From contig NZ_JH992942.1 of assembly GCF_000315485.1 (NCBI RefSeq), positions 226,028 to 290,027 of the forward strand: 64,000 bases of DNA. Direction: 5' to 3'. The translations under genes and the position numbers were made by a program. The notes under the pieces were generated by a model. It ran no database searches and had not been told where the DNA came from. It saw nothing but the letters and a program-made list of their open reading frames with translations. Source of the DNA: Bacteroides oleiciplenus YIT 12058 (GTDB lineage Bacteria; Bacteroidota; Bacteroidia; Bacteroidales; Bacteroidaceae). Positions 46,482 through 55,111 of the stretch are shown here, piece after piece (the stretch's first letter is position 1; each line of letters starts with the position of its first letter).

Positions 46482-47606
46482 ATGAAACTATTGTTTTATG
46501 TGTTTATTATATTCTTTTTATTAGAGGCCTGCTCTGAAAAAAAAGATTCTTTTTATCCGGTTATCCATCCAATGAAACATTTGATTGATAGCCAAGAGGG
46601 TGAAAAAGACTATTTTGACGATGTGAAGATTGTTCAATTGGATAATCAGCAAATAGTGCTGTTTAATGAGCCGATTTTACTTGATAGCATGATAATGGTT
46701 AATTCGTTTAAAGATGGAATTTTGCTTTATGATATAGAAGGGAAGTTCTTGCGGAAGATAGGTGGTATTGGAAATGGGCCACAGGAATATAATAGTTCCT
46801 ATTCTATGGCATGGGATGCGGAGCGTAACTTAATTTATGTTCTCAGTAAACCGGATATTCTGTTAACTTATTCATTAGGAGGACAATGCTTAAGTCGAAT
46901 CAGACTAGATTTACCGGGTGAATTAATTGTTAGAACTTGTGTTTATCATCACAATTTCTTTTATCTAATGAATTCTGTGGGATTGGCGGAACAAGGGAGA
47001 GAGAATGAAATGCTGTGGTTGAAAGTGGATACATTAGGGCAAATTGTGGAACAAAAAACATTGTCGTTATCAGAACTGAGATTACCTGAACATGGCAGCC
47101 TGTTTCAGGGAGACTATTGCTCAGTTTCTGCTAAGGGCATTGTGTACGGCAATCATTACTGTGACACCATTTATTCTATAAATGAAACTGAAAATATTCC
47201 GGTTGCAATATGGGCTAAAGGTGATTTTCGTTTAACCAGTGAAGATGCAGAGGTCACATTTGGGCATTATGGTAAGGTGATTTTTCAAGCTATAGATGAA
47301 ACAACAGATAAGCTTTTTGTCCGTTGGTGTAGTTTCTATCATGATAAGCCAGTGGAACATTTCTTGACGGTTTGTGATAAGAAAGAAAGTGAAAATCGTA
47401 CATTCAGAGAAAATTATCCAATGATGAATGCAAATTTTTGTTCTTTAAGAAGTGGCAGACATTTCTTGATTTATGTTTGTGAACCTTTTGCATTGAGCAG
47501 TTTTTTGAATAGGAGTGATAATGAAGAACTCAGAGATGAAGGGGACAAAATAGATAAAGAAGGAAATTTTGTATTGGTAATAGTTCCTTTGAAAAATATT
47601 ATGTAA
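46482..47606 (+). CDS. Six-bladed beta-propeller lipoprotein in the peptide locus
   Basis: Lipoprotein of 374 residues (MKLLFYVFIIFFLLEAC, Cys at about 17). The blade marker is KFLRKIGGIGNGPQEYNSSY (about 87-106), with Gln replacing Gly in the usual GPGEY. It ends IDKEGNFVLVIVPLKNI, the form of the closing motif seen in this locus. The mature protein lacks other known domains. Immediate position after peptide 1 suggests an associated role, for example immunity, binding or surface display; this is inference. Confidence 0.8.
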   Translation: MKLLFYVFIIFFLLEACSEKKDSFYPVIHPMKHLIDSQEGEKDYFDDVKIVQLDNQQIVLFNEPILLDSMIMVNSFKDGILLYDIEGKFLRKIGGIGNGPQEYNSSYSMAWDAERNLIYVLSKPDILLTYSLGGQCLSRIRLDLPGELIVRTCVYHHNFFYLMNSVGLAEQGRENEMLWLKVDTLGQIVEQKTLSLSELRLPEHGSLFQGDYCSVSAKGIVYGNHYCDTIYSINETENIPVAIWAKGDFRLTSEDAEVTFGHYGKVIFQAIDETTDKLFVRWCSFYHDKPVEHFLTVCDKKESENRTFRENYPMMNANFCSLRSGRHFLIYVCEPFALSSFLNRSDNEELRDEGDKIDKEGNFVLVIVPLKNIM

Positions 47607-47702
47607 TATTTTGTTTTGAATTTTGTCCGGTTGAAAAACTCTTTTGAAGGTTGATATGTGGTTTGTTTTTCTGAATCATAGTGGTGTAATAGTTTTTTGC
47701 TT

Positions 47703-48809
47703 ATGAAGATGATAATTTGTGTTCTATGCCTCTTTTTGTGTTCATGTCACAACCATCCAGATACTGACCTAATGGTTTGGGATTACAATGATTTCATTAG
47801 TGTGAATGTGAAAATGTCTGATATAGCCGATGAAATGACAATCATTCAGCCCGATTCTATAGACTATAAAGGAGCCAGAATTGTACATGCTTCATCTTTT
47901 TTCTTGGCTGGAACGGAACAGGGAATATTGAAGTATGATAATCAGGGACATTTTATAGGCAGGATAGGAGCTATAGGGCAAGGACCGGGTGAATATAGCA
48001 AATTTTATACTATGGCTATTAATGAAACTGAGCGGATTATTTATGTTTACCGTATGAATACTTCTGAACTATGGTCTTTTTCTTATGATGGGACTTTCCT
48101 TAATAAACATTCTCTTCAACTTCCTAAAGAATGGGCGTGGAGTTTCTATTATTTGAAAGATAAATTCTACTTTTATTATACTGTAGATGCTGATGATGAA
48201 TCACAATTCTACATGTATGCAATAACGGATACAATAGGGAACTTGTTAGCTTCCAAACGAGACGAGAGTTTACATTTTACTTCGGGTAATTATCCTAGTT
48301 TCCCGTCTGCTCATGTGGGAGTTTTTGGTGATACCATGTTGGTTTGGAATCAATATAGCGATACCATCTATCGAGTCTCAGAGAAAAGTGAAAAAGCTTT
48401 TGCTGTATGGGGTAAATGGGGTAAACGATTGACTCCTGCTAAGGTGGAAAAGGAAGAATACTATCAAATTATGATACTATATACTATAGTTGAAACTATT
48501 GATTATTATTTATGTGTATGGCGTCCTTTTGATATAATGAAGATTCGATGGAATTATTGTTTTTATGATAAAGCGTCCGGGAAATTATTTAATTCGGAAG
48601 GACTCGTTGATGATTTATGGGGTCTTCCTTCTTTTATTCCTGATAACTATTATGTAATGGAGGGTCGTGAATATTTGGAATGTGGCTATCCAACTTATAA
48701 ACTGCTGGACGCCTGGTTAGCTTCTGATGACCCCAAAATACGGAAGCAAGCTGAAAGTATAGATGAAGAGGGCAATAATGTATTGATACGGATTCGATTG
48801 AAGAAATAA
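47703..48809 (+). CDS. Six-bladed beta-propeller lipoprotein (paralogue of 50199-51305)
   Basis: Lipoprotein of 368 residues starting MKMIICVLCLFLCSC; an in-frame TTG at 47697 adds only two residues. It is strongly similar to the propeller at 50199-51305 over its full length (shared SFFLAGTEQG, HFIGRIGAIGQGPGEY against HFMNRIGSIGQGPGEY, and the identical end IDEEGNNVLIRIRLKK). Sequence between the cores differs, so the two copies are diverging. Located between peptide 1 and the damaged propeller at 48865. Confidence 0.82.
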   Translation: MKMIICVLCLFLCSCHNHPDTDLMVWDYNDFISVNVKMSDIADEMTIIQPDSIDYKGARIVHASSFFLAGTEQGILKYDNQGHFIGRIGAIGQGPGEYSKFYTMAINETERIIYVYRMNTSELWSFSYDGTFLNKHSLQLPKEWAWSFYYLKDKFYFYYTVDADDESQFYMYAITDTIGNLLASKRDESLHFTSGNYPSFPSAHVGVFGDTMLVWNQYSDTIYRVSEKSEKAFAVWGKWGKRLTPAKVEKEEYYQIMILYTIVETIDYYLCVWRPFDIMKIRWNYCFYDKASGKLFNSEGLVDDLWGLPSFIPDNYYVMEGREYLECGYPTYKLLDAWLASDDPKIRKQAESIDEEGNNVLIRIRLKK

Positions 48810-48864
48810 TAGTCTTGAAATGTTTCTATTTTGAAGTTTAGAGCAATCTAAGTATATGAGCTAA

Positions 48865-49455
48865 CAGTATATTGCTTATGAAAACTTTTATAAAATATGG
48901 TGGAATAAGAATGCAGTTCCTTATTATTCTATTTTTTATCCGGGAGTTGTTCTGATTAATAATTATACTTCTGTAGATGATAGTACAATGATCTATTGGG
49001 ATAATCTTAATGATACTATTTTCTATGTAAGCCCTTCTTGCGAAAGAGCTGCTTATTTATTTGATAAAGGGAATTTTCGCTTGCAGGAAACAGATGATCT
49101 CTCTTCACTTCCGGAAGAACGTATTCGATGCTTGAGAATAATTGATACCAAAAACTTTCTGTTGTTAGATTGGAGTTCTGAAAATAGAAGTAAGGGAGCA
49201 TATTACAATTTGTATGATAAGAATGCGGACATTACGTATAAACTTAGGGATGACATAGTGTATGATAAGCGCGGAGATTTATCTATGCGCTATCTGAGGA
49301 TGTCATATGTCAAGCTAAAAGGACGTGAATATATTATGACACAGACAAAAGCATATAAAGTAGAGAATATTCCCAGTGCTCTTCATTGGAAATTGGATGC
49401 GGATGATTTAGAAGGTAATCCTGTGTTGGCATTAGTACGTTTAAAAGATGAATAG
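48865..49455 (+). pseudogene. 5'-truncated six-bladed beta-propeller gene
   Basis: The frame is open from 48865 (stop at 48862-48864) to 49455, giving about 196 codons, but it begins in the middle of the propeller fold, with QYIAYENFYKIWWNKNAVPY, and has no signal peptide or early blades. The C-terminal half has the family pattern: NDTIFYVSPSCERAAYLFDKG, equivalent to SDTIYRVSEKSEKAFAVWGK in the neighbour, and the closing DDLEGNPVLALVRLKDE. A short coding start at an internal ATG (48988) is possible but would give a partial fold. Probably a remnant left by rearrangement. Confidence 0.75.
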
Positions 49456-49514
49456 AAATATCCCTAAATGCATTAATGAAAAAATGCTTGTTATTTCTTA
49501 ATTTACTAACAGAT

Positions 49515-49601
49515 ATGAGATTATTTTTTATCCTTTTAGTAGCTTGTATATTATTTTGTTCTGAAGTTGTAGGGAGTAAAGTGAAGAACTTGTCCGGTTG
49601 A
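49515..49601 (+). pseudogene. Lipoprotein signal-peptide remnant at a duplication junction
   Basis: A 28-codon frame begins with ATG and encodes MRLFFILLVACILFCSE, which has the form of a lipoprotein signal, and then crosses into the duplicated block (GAAGTTGTAG at 49563) and ends at a TGA at 49599-49601. It looks like the first codons of a lipoprotein gene, presumably another propeller, truncated when copy 2 of the cassette was inserted or formed. Confidence 0.5.
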
Positions 49602-49613
49602 GGTTCTTCTTTT
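49583..49613 (+). terminator. Terminator at the head of cassette 2
   Basis: GAAGAAC and GTTCTTC form a perfect seven-base-pair stem around TTGTCCGGTTGAG, followed by TTTTTAT. It is the copy-2 equivalent of the hairpin at 45904-45935. Confidence 0.75.
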
Positions 49614-49680
49614 TATCTTTGTTATGGAGGTAATATTTTGATTTACAGTGTTATGTCTGATTTCCTTTTTGTCCGGTATC

Positions 49681-49716
49681 TTTTCTTGTTTAAGTGTAGC
49701 ATCCTGCCTACCTTTG
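49681..49716 (+). promoter_or_regulatory. Promoter of GG peptide 2 (TTG-20 bases-TACCTTTG)
   Basis: TTG at 49686-49688 is followed after 20 bases by TACCTTTG at 49709-49716, a full match to the Bacteroides promoter form. The predicted transcript start is about 130 nt before the ATG at 49855, the same spacing as in copy 1. Confidence 0.75.
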
Positions 49717-49854
49717 TTACATTCCAAGTTGAGATGTTGGCTGCATTCCAACTTTGACGCTGATACCGTATAGTATTAATCGTAACGGAGTAGCTGGCTG
49801 TTGTGATGGATAAGCGGAGGTTTCCTTTATTGTTTTACTTAGAATTAAATGCTT

Positions 49855-50088
49855 ATGAAAAAGATTTTGAATGTCTCGGAAATGAAGCAGGTACGTGGAG
49901 GGGCATCTCCTTCAAGTATGTGCGGTGAAGGTGAACAACTGTACACTTGTACCAGTTCTTGGATGGGTGGAGGAAGTACTTCAGGTTCTGTTTGTGCCAA
50001 AAGTGCAAGAGGGGCTAAAGAAGCAGTTGACAGAATTCGTATAAGTCAAGAAGTAAGTAGTGATGAAGTTGCTATTGTTTGCTACTAA
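49855..50088 (+). CDS. Double-glycine-leader secreted peptide 2 (four-cysteine)
   Basis: Precursor of 77 residues from ATG 49855; an ATG at 49849 is in frame but the homologous start in peptide 1 is the second one. The leader MKKILNVSEMKQVRGG differs from peptide 1 at one position. Cysteines at 23, 32, 47 and 76 match peptide 1. The mature part (61 residues) is near-identical to peptide 1 up to TCTS and then diverges: a Gly/Ser loop (WMGGGSTSGSV) and a charged helix-like segment, GAKEAVDRIRISQEVSSDEV, replace the Gly/Ala-rich tail. Different C-terminal halves on the same scaffold suggest different targets or specificities. Confidence 0.85.
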   Translation: MKKILNVSEMKQVRGGASPSSMCGEGEQLYTCTSSWMGGGSTSGSVCAKSARGAKEAVDRIRISQEVSSDEVAIVCY

Positions 50089-50099
50089 TTTTAATAATT

Positions 50100-50182
50100 G
50101 AGGATGTGTCAAAAGTTACTTTGTGCATTCCTGGCAAATAACCATTGGCCCGTACATAGCGCAGTACTTTTGACACAGCTTC
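50100..50182. mobile_element. MITE-like element with 15-17-bp terminal inverted repeats
   Basis: TGTGTCAAAAGTTACT (50105-50120) is complementary to AGTACTTTTGACACA (50163-50177) with one base inserted, and the arms extend outward as GAGG and, imperfectly, CTTC. TGTGTCAAAA-type ends recur in Bacteroides insertion sequences, so this may be a non-autonomous relic. It has no transposase and lies between peptide 2 and its propeller gene, where it could also act as a transcription hairpin. Confidence 0.5.
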
Positions 50183-50198
50183 ATTATATATATCCTGT

Positions 50199-51305
50199 AT
50201 GATAAAAATAGTTATAACTTCTCTTTTGTTTTTTTTATATTCTTGTCATAATCAATCTGATGGGGGGATTATGGTTTGGGATTACAATGACTTCATTAGT
50301 AAGAGTCTGAAAATGTCTGATATAGCCGATGAAATGACAATTATTCAGCCTGATTCTATTGATTATAAGGGGGCTGGAGTTGTTCATGCTTCATCTTTTT
50401 TTTTGGCTGGGACGGAACAAGGAGTGCTGAGATATGATAATGAAGGACATTTTATGAATAGGATAGGCTCTATAGGACAAGGGCCCGGTGAATACAGGAA
50501 GTTTTATGAGATGGCTATAAATGAGACTGATCAGGTGGTTTATGTTTACAGTATCGATACATCTAAACTATTGTCATATTCTTATGGTGGAACTTTTTTA
50601 AGTGAGCATTCTTTACAGCTTCCTGAGGAGTATATTTGGAAATTTTATTATTTAAAGGGTAGATTTTACTTTTATTATAAGGTATATGCTGGCGAGTCAC
50701 AACCTTATATTTATGCTATAACAGATACAGTGGGAAATTTACTGTCTTCCAAGCGGGACGAAAGCTTACATTTTGCTCAAGGTAATTATTATGGCTTTTC
50801 GTCTACGCACTTAGGTTGTTTAGGCGATACAATGTTGGTTTGGAACCAATATAGTGATACTATATATCGGGTTTCGGAGAAAGGTGAGGAACCCGTTGCT
50901 ATGTGGGGAAAATGGAATAAACGATTAACTCCTGCCAAAATGGAAGATAATGAATTTAGTCAATGTATGGTGATATATACTGTAGTTGAAACAGTTCATT
51001 ATTTCTTGTGTATATGGCGGCCTTTTGACTTCAAAGATATTCAGTGGAATTATTGTTTCTATGATAAATCATCCGGGAAACTAGTCAATTCAGAAGGGAT
51101 TGTCGATGATTTATGGGGACTTCCACTGTTATTCCCTTATTATTATTATAGAGTAGATGGGCGAGAATATTTAGAGGCTGTTTTTCAGCCTCATAAACTG
51201 TTAGATGCTTGGTTAGCTTCTGATAATCCCAAAATACGGAAGCAAGCTGAAAGTATAGATGAAGAGGGCAATAATGTATTGATACGGATTCGGCTGAAGA
51301 AATAA
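50199..51305 (+). CDS. Six-bladed beta-propeller lipoprotein (paralogue of 47703-48809)
   Basis: Lipoprotein of 368 residues (MIKIVITSLLFFLYSC, Cys at about 16) that is the closest relative of the propeller at 47703-48809: MVWDYNDFISKSLKMSDIAD matches MVWDYNDFISVNVKMSDIAD and the last sixteen residues are identical. The blade loop is HFMNRIGSIGQGPGEYRKF. It follows peptide 2 and the MITE-like hairpin, the same arrangement as peptide 1 with its propellers. The oxidase gene starts 29 bases after the stop. Confidence 0.82.
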   Translation: MIKIVITSLLFFLYSCHNQSDGGIMVWDYNDFISKSLKMSDIADEMTIIQPDSIDYKGAGVVHASSFFLAGTEQGVLRYDNEGHFMNRIGSIGQGPGEYRKFYEMAINETDQVVYVYSIDTSKLLSYSYGGTFLSEHSLQLPEEYIWKFYYLKGRFYFYYKVYAGESQPYIYAITDTVGNLLSSKRDESLHFAQGNYYGFSSTHLGCLGDTMLVWNQYSDTIYRVSEKGEEPVAMWGKWNKRLTPAKMEDNEFSQCMVIYTVVETVHYFLCIWRPFDFKDIQWNYCFYDKSSGKLVNSEGIVDDLWGLPLLFPYYYYRVDGREYLEAVFQPHKLLDAWLASDNPKIRKQAESIDEEGNNVLIRIRLKK

Positions 51306-51334
51306 AACGAGTAAGTTAATTGATATCTGAATAT

Positions 51335-52885
51335 ATGAAAACACTTTTATCAAGTTATCTAAGAGAATTACACATCCCCTTTACAAGAAGTTTTGCTGAT
51401 AAACTTTTTGCAGAGCACCCGCATCGCTATAACTTGTATGGTCTGTCGGATATGTTGTCTGTGTATAAGGTAGAGAATACTGGAGTGCAGGTGGAAGATA
51501 AGGACTTGGGGGAATTAACTTTTCCGTTCGTGGCTCATGTTGGTAATGATTTTGTAGTCGTGAGACATTTATCCGGACAGATGATGGAATATATCTGGCG
51601 GGGAAAACAAATATCTGTACCTGTAGAAGAATTTAAAAGATTATGGTCGGGTATTGCACTTGTTGCCGAACCGGGAAAGTCATCAGTAGAACCGGAATAT
51701 AAGAAACATTGGAAAGCGGAACTTTTGAGTTCGATTCAGAAAATAGGCATGATTATGATTTTAGCTGTTTTATTGTTATTGGGATGTTTGCAACATCAGT
51801 TGTTTTCTTCAGTGGTAGGTAGTTTATTGTTACTTATTAATCTGGCAGGTGTAGGGGTGACTTATTTATTATTGTTGAAACAGGGGAAAATACAAAGTGA
51901 GTATACTGATAAAATCTGTTCTTTATTCAAACAAGGTGATTGTAATAGTGTGCTGGAGTCTGAAGCAGCTAAGTTATGGGGAGTGTTTAGTTGGAGTGAA
52001 ATAGGACTTGGCTATTTTGTATCAAGTCTTATCATGACAGTATTTTATCCCCAATGGGGACCCTACTTGGTTCTTGTCAATTTATTGTCTTTACCTTACA
52101 CGGTTTGGAGCGTTTGGTATCAGCATAAGGTGGCTAAACAATGGTGTCCGTTGTGCTTGTCTGTTTTGTTACTGCTTTGGTTGACGGCTATTGTCAATGC
52201 TTGTGTGGGATGGCAGTGCCCGACTTTTGAAATACAGGAAGTGCTGTCTGTAGCCATACTTTATTTACTCCCTTTTTTAGCTTTACACTTTCTGACTGAA
52301 CGTTGGTTTCGTTCGGAACAATTAAAGAGTGTAACGTATGAATTGAATAAGCTGAAAGCATCAGAGAATGTTTTTTTTTCTCAATTAGAACAACAGCCTC
52401 GTTATGAGGTTGGTGCTGTCACTTCTCAAATCCTTTGGGGATGTCCGCAAGCAAAGTTGCGTATTACGATCCTGACTAATCCGCATTGTAATCCATGTGC
52501 ACAGATGCATAAACGTATTGGTACATTGCTGAAAGAAATGGGGGACAAAGTTTGTGTGCAATATATTTTCTCATCTTTCAATAAAGAGCTTGAAAACAGT
52601 GCCCGGTTTCTTCTTGCCGTTTATCAGCAGGAAAAACGTGATAAGGCTGAAATGATTTATAATGAATGGTTTGCAGGAAAGAAGTATTTGGGCGAAGCCT
52701 ATATCACGACGTTCGGTTATGATTTGAGAACTGCGGAAGTCTCTCAAGAATTGGGTAATCATAATGAATGGCGATATAAAAACAAGTTAACGGCAACTCC
52801 TACGATTTTAATAAACGGTTACCAGTTGCCGGATAATTATAAGATTGAAGATATGAGGTATTTGGGGGATTTAAATATCAATTGA
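51335..52885 (+). CDS. VKOR-thioredoxin fusion with degenerate C39 domain (disulfide-forming oxidase)
   Basis: Protein of 516 residues in three parts. Residues about 1-115 look like a C39 peptidase domain (FPFVAHVGNDFVVVRHLSG; VEEFKRLWSGIALVAEPG) but without the catalytic Cys, and with Asp where the exporter's domain has the catalytic His. Residues about 130-325 are a membrane VKOR domain with loop cysteines at 195 and 203 and the active-site CPLC at 271-274. Residues about 360-516 are a thioredoxin-like domain with CNPC (385-388) and a cis-Pro stretch, TATPTILING. VKOR-DsbA proteins form disulfides in exported proteins. The ATG at 51335 is chosen over an in-frame TTG at 51320. Located directly before the exporter, with a one-base overlap. 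Confidence 0.88.
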   Translation: MKTLLSSYLRELHIPFTRSFADKLFAEHPHRYNLYGLSDMLSVYKVENTGVQVEDKDLGELTFPFVAHVGNDFVVVRHLSGQMMEYIWRGKQISVPVEEFKRLWSGIALVAEPGKSSVEPEYKKHWKAELLSSIQKIGMIMILAVLLLLGCLQHQLFSSVVGSLLLLINLAGVGVTYLLLLKQGKIQSEYTDKICSLFKQGDCNSVLESEAAKLWGVFSWSEIGLGYFVSSLIMTVFYPQWGPYLVLVNLLSLPYTVWSVWYQHKVAKQWCPLCLSVLLLLWLTAIVNACVGWQCPTFEIQEVLSVAILYLLPFLALHFLTERWFRSEQLKSVTYELNKLKASENVFFSQLEQQPRYEVGAVTSQILWGCPQAKLRITILTNPHCNPCAQMHKRIGTLLKEMGDKVCVQYIFSSFNKELENSARFLLAVYQQEKRDKAEMIYNEWFAGKKYLGEAYITTFGYDLRTAEVSQELGNHNEWRYKNKLTATPTILINGYQLPDNYKIEDMRYLGDLNIN

Positions 52886-55092
52886 TGAAACATTCATTTC
52901 CATACTATCACCAGGCAGATGCGATGGATTGTGGTCCTACTTGTTTGCGTATGATTGCTAAATACTATGGTAAGAGCTATTCATTGCAGACATTGCGGGC
53001 GCGTTCGTTCATATCTCGCGAAGGAGTATCGCTTTTGGGTATCAGTGATGCAGGAGAGGCTATTGGCTTTCGTACGGCGGGCGTACATGTTTCATTTGAC
53101 CAGCTGATTACTGATGTACCTTTGCCTTGTATCCTGCATTGGAATCAGAACCATTTTGTAGTTTGTTATGGTATCAAAAAGAAACGGGGAGAATATTGGT
53201 TCCGGATTGCAGATCCCGGAAAACAATTGGTGACTTATAATGAACTGGAATTCAAAAAATGCTGGCTGTCGACAAGGACGGAAGGAGAAGATGTCGGGAC
53301 TGCATTGATTTTAGAACCCGGACCTGATTTTTATCATCGTGAAGATGAACCGGAAGTTAGAGAAAGAGGATTGCTTTTCTTTCTGAGATACCTCACTCCC
53401 TATAAGAAACAACTAATACAACTAATGTTGGGAATGTTGACTGTCAGCCTGTTGCAGCTCATCCTTCCTTTTCTTACACAATCTTTGGTGGATGTCGGTA
53501 TACGAGACAGTAATCTGAATTTTATACTATTGGTACTGGTGGCCCAAGTCATAATTTCTGTTTCACAACTGTCGGTAGAGTTTATCCGTAGTTGGATATT
53601 ATTGCATGTCAACACGAGGATTACCATATCATTGATATCTGATTTTCTGGCAAAATTGATGAAACTGCCGTTGCATTTCTTTGATTCGAAAATGGTGGGC
53701 GATATTATACAGCGTATTGGTGACCATGAACGTATCAAGACTTTTCTTACGGGATCATCCATTACTACGCTCTTTTCGTTCGTCAACTTTTTCATTTTTG
53801 CTTTTGTACTTGCTTATTATAATCTCACGGTATTAGGCATTTTCTTATTAGGCAATACCTTGTACGTTTGTTGGATACTTGTTTTCATGAAGTATCGGCG
53901 CGAACTGGATATACGACGCTTTGCACAAGCTGCCGGAGAACAAAGCAGTCTGATACAGATGGTGACTGCCATGCAGGAGATCAAGCTGAACAACTGTGAA
54001 ACGCAAAAACGCTGGCAATGGGAGCGCATACAGGTGAAATTGTTTAAAATCAGTATAAAGGGGTTGGCATTGGGACAGGTTCAGCAAGTGGGCTCTATTT
54101 TCTTTAATCAGACCACGAACATTGTAATCTCATTCATTGCGGCAAAGGCGGTGATAGATGGGCAGATGACTTTGGGGATGATGATGTCTCTTACTTATAT
54201 TATCGGTCAGTTGAGTTCTCCGGTTTCTTCTTTTATCGGTTTTGCTCAGCAGTTTCAGGATGCGAAGATTAGCTTGGAACGTCTGAATGAGATACATAGC
54301 AAAAGGGATCAAGAACAGGATATCTCATCGAAACTGACGGTGTTGCCGAAAAAGGGAGATATTCGGATCGAGAATCTGTCGTTCAGTTATGATGGTGCAG
54401 ACAGGGATTATGTGCTGGATGATATTTCTCTTCATATTCCCCGACATAGGGTGACAGCTATTGTTGGAGCGAGTGGAAGCGGTAAAACCACTCTGATAAA
54501 GTTGATGCTCGGCTTCTATACTCCCAATAAAGGAACTGTCAAAATACAGGACACTCCGTTGGAAAATATCAATCCGCACCTATGGCGTGCCCGAACCGGT
54601 TCTGTGATGCAGGATGGTTTCATCTTTTCTGAAACAATTGCCCAGAATATTGCAGTGGGCGAAGAGCAGATTGATATTGAACGCTTGCGGCATGCGGTGA
54701 CTATTGCAAATATTCGTGATTTTATAGATTCTCTACCGTTAGGATATAATACTAAAATTGGTATGGAAGGAAATGGTATCAGTCAGGGACAACGACAACG
54801 CATTTTGATAGCCCGTGCCGTTTATAAGAATCCGGATTATCTGTTTTTTGATGAGGCTACTAATGCCTTGGATGCCAATAATGAACGTGAGATTATGGAA
54901 CATTTGTACGAATTTTATAAGGGCAAGACGGTCGTGGTGGTGGCTCATCGGTTGAGTACGGTGAGAGATGCGGACAACATAATAGTGCTGGATAGAGGGA
55001 AGATTGTGGAAGGGGGAACTCACCGGGAACTAACTGAGCGGAAAGGTTTGTATTATCAGTTGGTGAAAAATCAATTGGAACTGGGTAATTAG
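52885..55092 (+). CDS. C39 peptidase-containing ABC exporter (bacteriocin-type)
   Basis: Protein of 735 residues that cuts double-glycine leaders and exports the peptide. C39 domain: DCGPTCLRMIAKYYG with catalytic Cys16, HFVVCYG with His90, and IADPG with Asp110. Then a transmembrane domain (about 165-450) with six expected helices. The ATPase domain has Walker A GASGSGKTT (about 528-536), signature ISQGQRQR in place of LSGGQ, and Walker B YLFFDEATNALD (about 652). The start is ATG 52885, overlapping the oxidase stop by one base (TGATG). Its substrates are most likely the two peptides encoded upstream. Confidence 0.95.
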   Translation: MKHSFPYYHQADAMDCGPTCLRMIAKYYGKSYSLQTLRARSFISREGVSLLGISDAGEAIGFRTAGVHVSFDQLITDVPLPCILHWNQNHFVVCYGIKKKRGEYWFRIADPGKQLVTYNELEFKKCWLSTRTEGEDVGTALILEPGPDFYHREDEPEVRERGLLFFLRYLTPYKKQLIQLMLGMLTVSLLQLILPFLTQSLVDVGIRDSNLNFILLVLVAQVIISVSQLSVEFIRSWILLHVNTRITISLISDFLAKLMKLPLHFFDSKMVGDIIQRIGDHERIKTFLTGSSITTLFSFVNFFIFAFVLAYYNLTVLGIFLLGNTLYVCWILVFMKYRRELDIRRFAQAAGEQSSLIQMVTAMQEIKLNNCETQKRWQWERIQVKLFKISIKGLALGQVQQVGSIFFNQTTNIVISFIAAKAVIDGQMTLGMMMSLTYIIGQLSSPVSSFIGFAQQFQDAKISLERLNEIHSKRDQEQDISSKLTVLPKKGDIRIENLSFSYDGADRDYVLDDISLHIPRHRVTAIVGASGSGKTTLIKLMLGFYTPNKGTVKIQDTPLENINPHLWRARTGSVMQDGFIFSETIAQNIAVGEEQIDIERLRHAVTIANIRDFIDSLPLGYNTKIGMEGNGISQGQRQRILIARAVYKNPDYLFFDEATNALDANNEREIMEHLYEFYKGKTVVVVAHRLSTVRDADNIIVLDRGKIVEGGTHRELTERKGLYYQLVKNQLELGN

Positions 55093-55111
55093 AAATTTGT
55101 AACTCAATACT

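Larger units (their letters stand above)
49563..49955 (+). repeat. Direct repeat, copy 2 of a peptide-cassette unit (about 390 bp)
   Basis: Copy of 45884-46274. It includes the last codons of a TPR regulator (GAAGTTGTAG), the terminator, the promoter, the leader and the first half of a peptide gene. The copied stretch ends inside the peptide gene around the second cysteine; beyond that the two peptides differ more. Confidence 0.9.

Noticed and set aside
48988..49455. An intact short propeller gene starting at ATG 48988
   Set aside because: The frame is open upstream to 48865 with propeller-like residues and no signal peptide, so a 5' truncation is more likely.
50100..50182. A complete insertion sequence
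   Set aside because: It is only 83 bp long and contains no transposase frame.
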